Positions 61,991 to 64,000 of a stretch of DNA of 64,000 bases are shown in pieces. Below the pieces are notes generated by a model, which was not told where the DNA came from, searched no databases, and worked only from the letters and a program-made list of their open reading frames with translations. The position numbers and the translations under genes were made by a program. The stretch lies in assembly GCF_051020975.1 (NCBI RefSeq), contig NC_135032.1:5766001-5830000 (forward strand). Reading direction: 5' to 3'. This stretch comes from Osmia lignaria lignaria. Lineage: Eukaryota; Arthropoda; Insecta; Hymenoptera; Megachilidae. The number at the start of each line of letters is the position of its first letter. The stretch's first letter is position 1.

Positions 61991-63600
61991 TTGCAGATTT
62001 ATCTCAAGGGAAGGGGCCTGACGGACATATTTCGAGATATTTCTTCTTCTTGTTGTTCTTCTTCTGCACAGCTAAGCTGGAAGTGGCATTTACAGCTCGC
62101 AATAGTGCAGAGTTATCTCAAAGAAAGGGGCCACGGTGTTTCTGTATCTCTATTATGTTGGTGCGGCTTCGGAACTTTCAAATATCTTGATATATCTCGA
62201 GAACTACGCATCTGATCAAAAAATATCATAGAACATAAAAAGTAGGAAACTTAATTCTCTACAAAAAACGTCTCTTAACATTTTGCCATAGCTCGCTTCG
62301 TTTCCGAGATATTTGCAGATTTATCTCAAGGGAAGAGGCCTGACGGACATATTTCGAGATATTTCTTCTTCTTGTTGTTCTTCTTCTGCACAGCTAAGCT
62401 GGAAGTGGCATTTGCAGCTCGCAATAGTGCAGAGTTATCTCAAAGAAAGGGGCCACGGTGTTTCTGTATCTCTATTATGTTGGTGCGGCTTCGGAACTTT
62501 TGTCTATCTTGATATATCTCGAGAAGTACGCATCTAATCAAAAAATATCATAGAACATCAAAAGTAGGAAACTTAATTCTCTACAAAAAAGGTCTCTTAA
62601 CATTTTGCCATAGCTCGCTTCGTTTCCGAGATATTTGCAGATTTATCTCAAGGGAAGGGGCCTGACGGACATATTTCGAGATATTTCTTCTTCTTGTTGT
62701 TCTTCTTCTGCACAGCTAAGCTGGAAGTGGCATTTGCGGCTCGCACTAGTGCAGAGTTATCTCAAAGAAAGGGGCCACGGTGTTTCTGTATCTCTATTAT
62801 GTTGGTGCGGCTTCGGAACTTTTAAATATCACGATATATCTCGAAAACTACGCTTCTGATCAAAAAATATCATAGAACATAAATTGTACGAAACATAATT
62901 CTCTACAAAAAACGTCTCTTAACATTTTGCCATAGCTCGCTTCGTTTCCGAGATATTTGCAGATTCAGCTCAAAGGAACGGGCCTGACGGACATATTTCG
63001 AGATATTTCTTCTTCTTGTTGTTCTTCTTCTGCACAGCTAAGCTGGAAGTGGCATTTGCAGCTCGCAATAGTGCAGAGTTATCTCAAAGAAAGGGGCCAC
63101 GGTGTTTCTGTATCTCTATTATGTTGGTGCGGCTTCGGAACTTTCAAATATCTTGATATATCTCGAGAACTACGCATCTGATCAAAAAATATCATAGAAC
63201 ATAAAAAGTAGGAAACTTAATTCTCTACAAAAAAGGTCTCTTAACATTTTGCCATAGCTCGCTTCGTTTCCGAGATATATGCAGATTTATCTCAAGGGAA
63301 GGGGCCTGACGGACATATTTCAAGATATTTCTTCTTCTTGTTGTTCTTCTTCTGCACAGCTAAGCTGGAAGTGGCATTTGCAGCTCGCAATAGTGCAGAG
63401 TTATCTCAAAGAAAGGGGCCACGGTGCTTCTGTATCTCTATTATGTTGGTGCGGCTTCGGAAGTTTTAAGTATCTCGATATATCTTGAAAACTACGCTAC
63501 TGATCAAAAAATATCATAGAACATAAAAAGTAGGAAACTTAATTCTCTACAAATAAAGTCTCTTAACATTTTGCCATAGCTCGCTTCGTTTCCGAGATAT
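61991..63600 (+). repeat. 25-monomer-distant block, copy 2 (U193-U197)
   Basis: Second copy of U168-U172. U198 and U199 then match U175 and U176, not U173 and U174, so this copy lacks one two-monomer pair. U197 has private changes TTTCAAGATAT and TTTTAAGTATC. Confidence 0.8.
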
Positions 63601-63922
63601 TTGCAGATTTATCTCGAGGGAAGGGGCCTGACGGACATATTTCGAGATATTTCTTCTTCTTGTTGTTCTACTTCTGCACAGCTAAGCTGGAAGTGGCATT
63701 TGCAGCTCGCAATAGTGCAGAGTTATCTCAAAGAAAGGGGCCACGGTGTTTCTGTATCTCTATTATGTTGGTGCGGCTTCGGAACTTTTAAATATCTTGA
63801 TATATCTCGAGAACTACGCATCTGATCAAAAAATATCATACAACATAAAAAGTAGGAAACTTAATTCTCTACAAAAAAGGTCTCTTAACGTTTTGCCATA
63901 GCTCGCTTCGTTTCCGAGATAT

Positions 63923-64000
63923 TTGCAGATTTATCTCAAGGGAAGGGGCCTGGCGGACATATTTCGAGATATTTCTTCTTCTTGTTGTTCTCCTTCTGCA
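63923..64000 (+). repeat. Partial satellite monomer U199 (5' part)
   Basis: This is the first 78 bases of a monomer cut by the right window edge. It carries CCTGGCGGAC where most monomers have CCTGACGGAC, a variant otherwise seen in U176 (56518). The neighbours U197-U198 also match U174-U175, so this is the continuation of a duplicated block. The array therefore continues to the right. Confidence 0.97.

Larger units (their letters stand above)
1..64000 (+). repeat. 322-bp satellite DNA array, 198 full monomers
   Basis: The same 322-bp unit recurs head to tail with no foreign sequence between copies. Landmarks keep their order in every unit: TTGCAG (position 1), AAGGGGCC (21-28), CGAGATAT (43-50), a TTC-rich tract (51-75), CTAAGCTGGAAGTGG (82-96), GGTGCGGCTTCGG (170-182), GATATATCTCGAG (199-211), TGATCA (223-228), an A6 tract (273-278) and CGAGATAT again (315-322). 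Copies differ from the common form by roughly 3-5% in the few pairs I compared, mostly by substitution. All copies point the same way. The array runs off both ends, so its full size is unknown. Structure of this kind is typical of centromeric or heterochromatic satellite; the location and family name cannot be told from the window. Confidence 0.99.
40740..64000 (+). repeat. Array domain III (consensus-like right part)
   Basis: U127 to U199 carry the variants TCTCAAGGAAAGG, ATTTCTAGATAT, TTCTTGTGCAC, GGTCGCTT, GAAGATAAAAAG, ACTTTCAAATATC and GGGAAGAGGCC. Monomers from about 53000 on are closest to each other and to the general consensus, as expected for recently homogenised copies. No gene is present. 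The left limit is approximate. Confidence 0.65.

Noticed and set aside
175..63825. About 190 plus-strand open frames of 63-94 codons as a tandem gene family
   Set aside because: They begin at TTG, lack an internal ATG, shift frame at each 322-bp step, overlap frames equally long on the same strand, and show no protein family likeness. They follow from one repeated sequence.
1..64000. CRISPR array
   Set aside because: The repeated unit is 322 bp with no short repeat and unique-spacer alternation; the whole unit is repeated.
1..64000. Ribosomal DNA spacer subrepeats
   Set aside because: 198 copies over 64 kb without any rRNA gene is far more than spacer arrays usually hold; no rRNA sequence is visible.
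1..64000. Transposon or retroelement insertion within the array
   Set aside because: Every stretch can be assigned to a monomer in register; no target-site duplication, terminal repeat or foreign sequence was seen.

Overview
The window is one uninterrupted satellite DNA array. A 322-bp monomer (about 39% G+C) repeats head to tail on one strand from base 1 to base 64000. Setting monomer position 1 at the TTGCAG that follows CGAGATAT (first at 175), I count 198 complete monomers (U1 at 175 to U198 at 63601), a 174-bp partial monomer on the left (U0) and a 78-bp partial on the right (U199, 63923-64000). Only 8 of the 198 depart from 322 bp, and all eight are 321 bp. I see no protein-coding gene, RNA gene, transposon, inversion, CRISPR array or array edge. 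The many 60-94 codon open frames are by-products of the repeat: nearly all open at TTG rather than ATG, and a 322-bp period (3 x 107 + 1) shifts the frame at every monomer.

The organism is a eukaryote, since long arrays of this kind are typical of centromeric, pericentromeric or other heterochromatin. CpG is hardly depleted in the monomer (11 CpG; about 12 expected from base composition). That fits a lineage with little germline DNA methylation, such as many insects, but I do not recognise the satellite family and the taxon stays open.

Three domains can be told apart by diagnostic substitutions. Domain I (1 to about 18850) has its own variant set, with segmental repeats 8 and 11 monomers apart and a two-monomer module that recurs five times. 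Domain II (about 18851-40739) is built from 6-, 4-, 3-, 9-, 12- and 15-monomer duplications and holds seven monomers sharing a one-base deletion. Domain III (about 40740-64000) is nearer to the common consensus, with shuffled short blocks, a 2-monomer duplication, a 3-monomer duplication and a block repeated 25 monomers away.

The most informative content is historical. Several monomers are visible hybrids (U88, U94, U102, U140, U143, U158, U46) whose left and right parts come from different monomer types. The change in neighbouring monomer order matches what unequal exchange inside the monomer would produce. The array is therefore a readable record of satellite evolution, not a set of cooperating genes. 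All comparisons were made by eye; identities and breakpoints need alignment.
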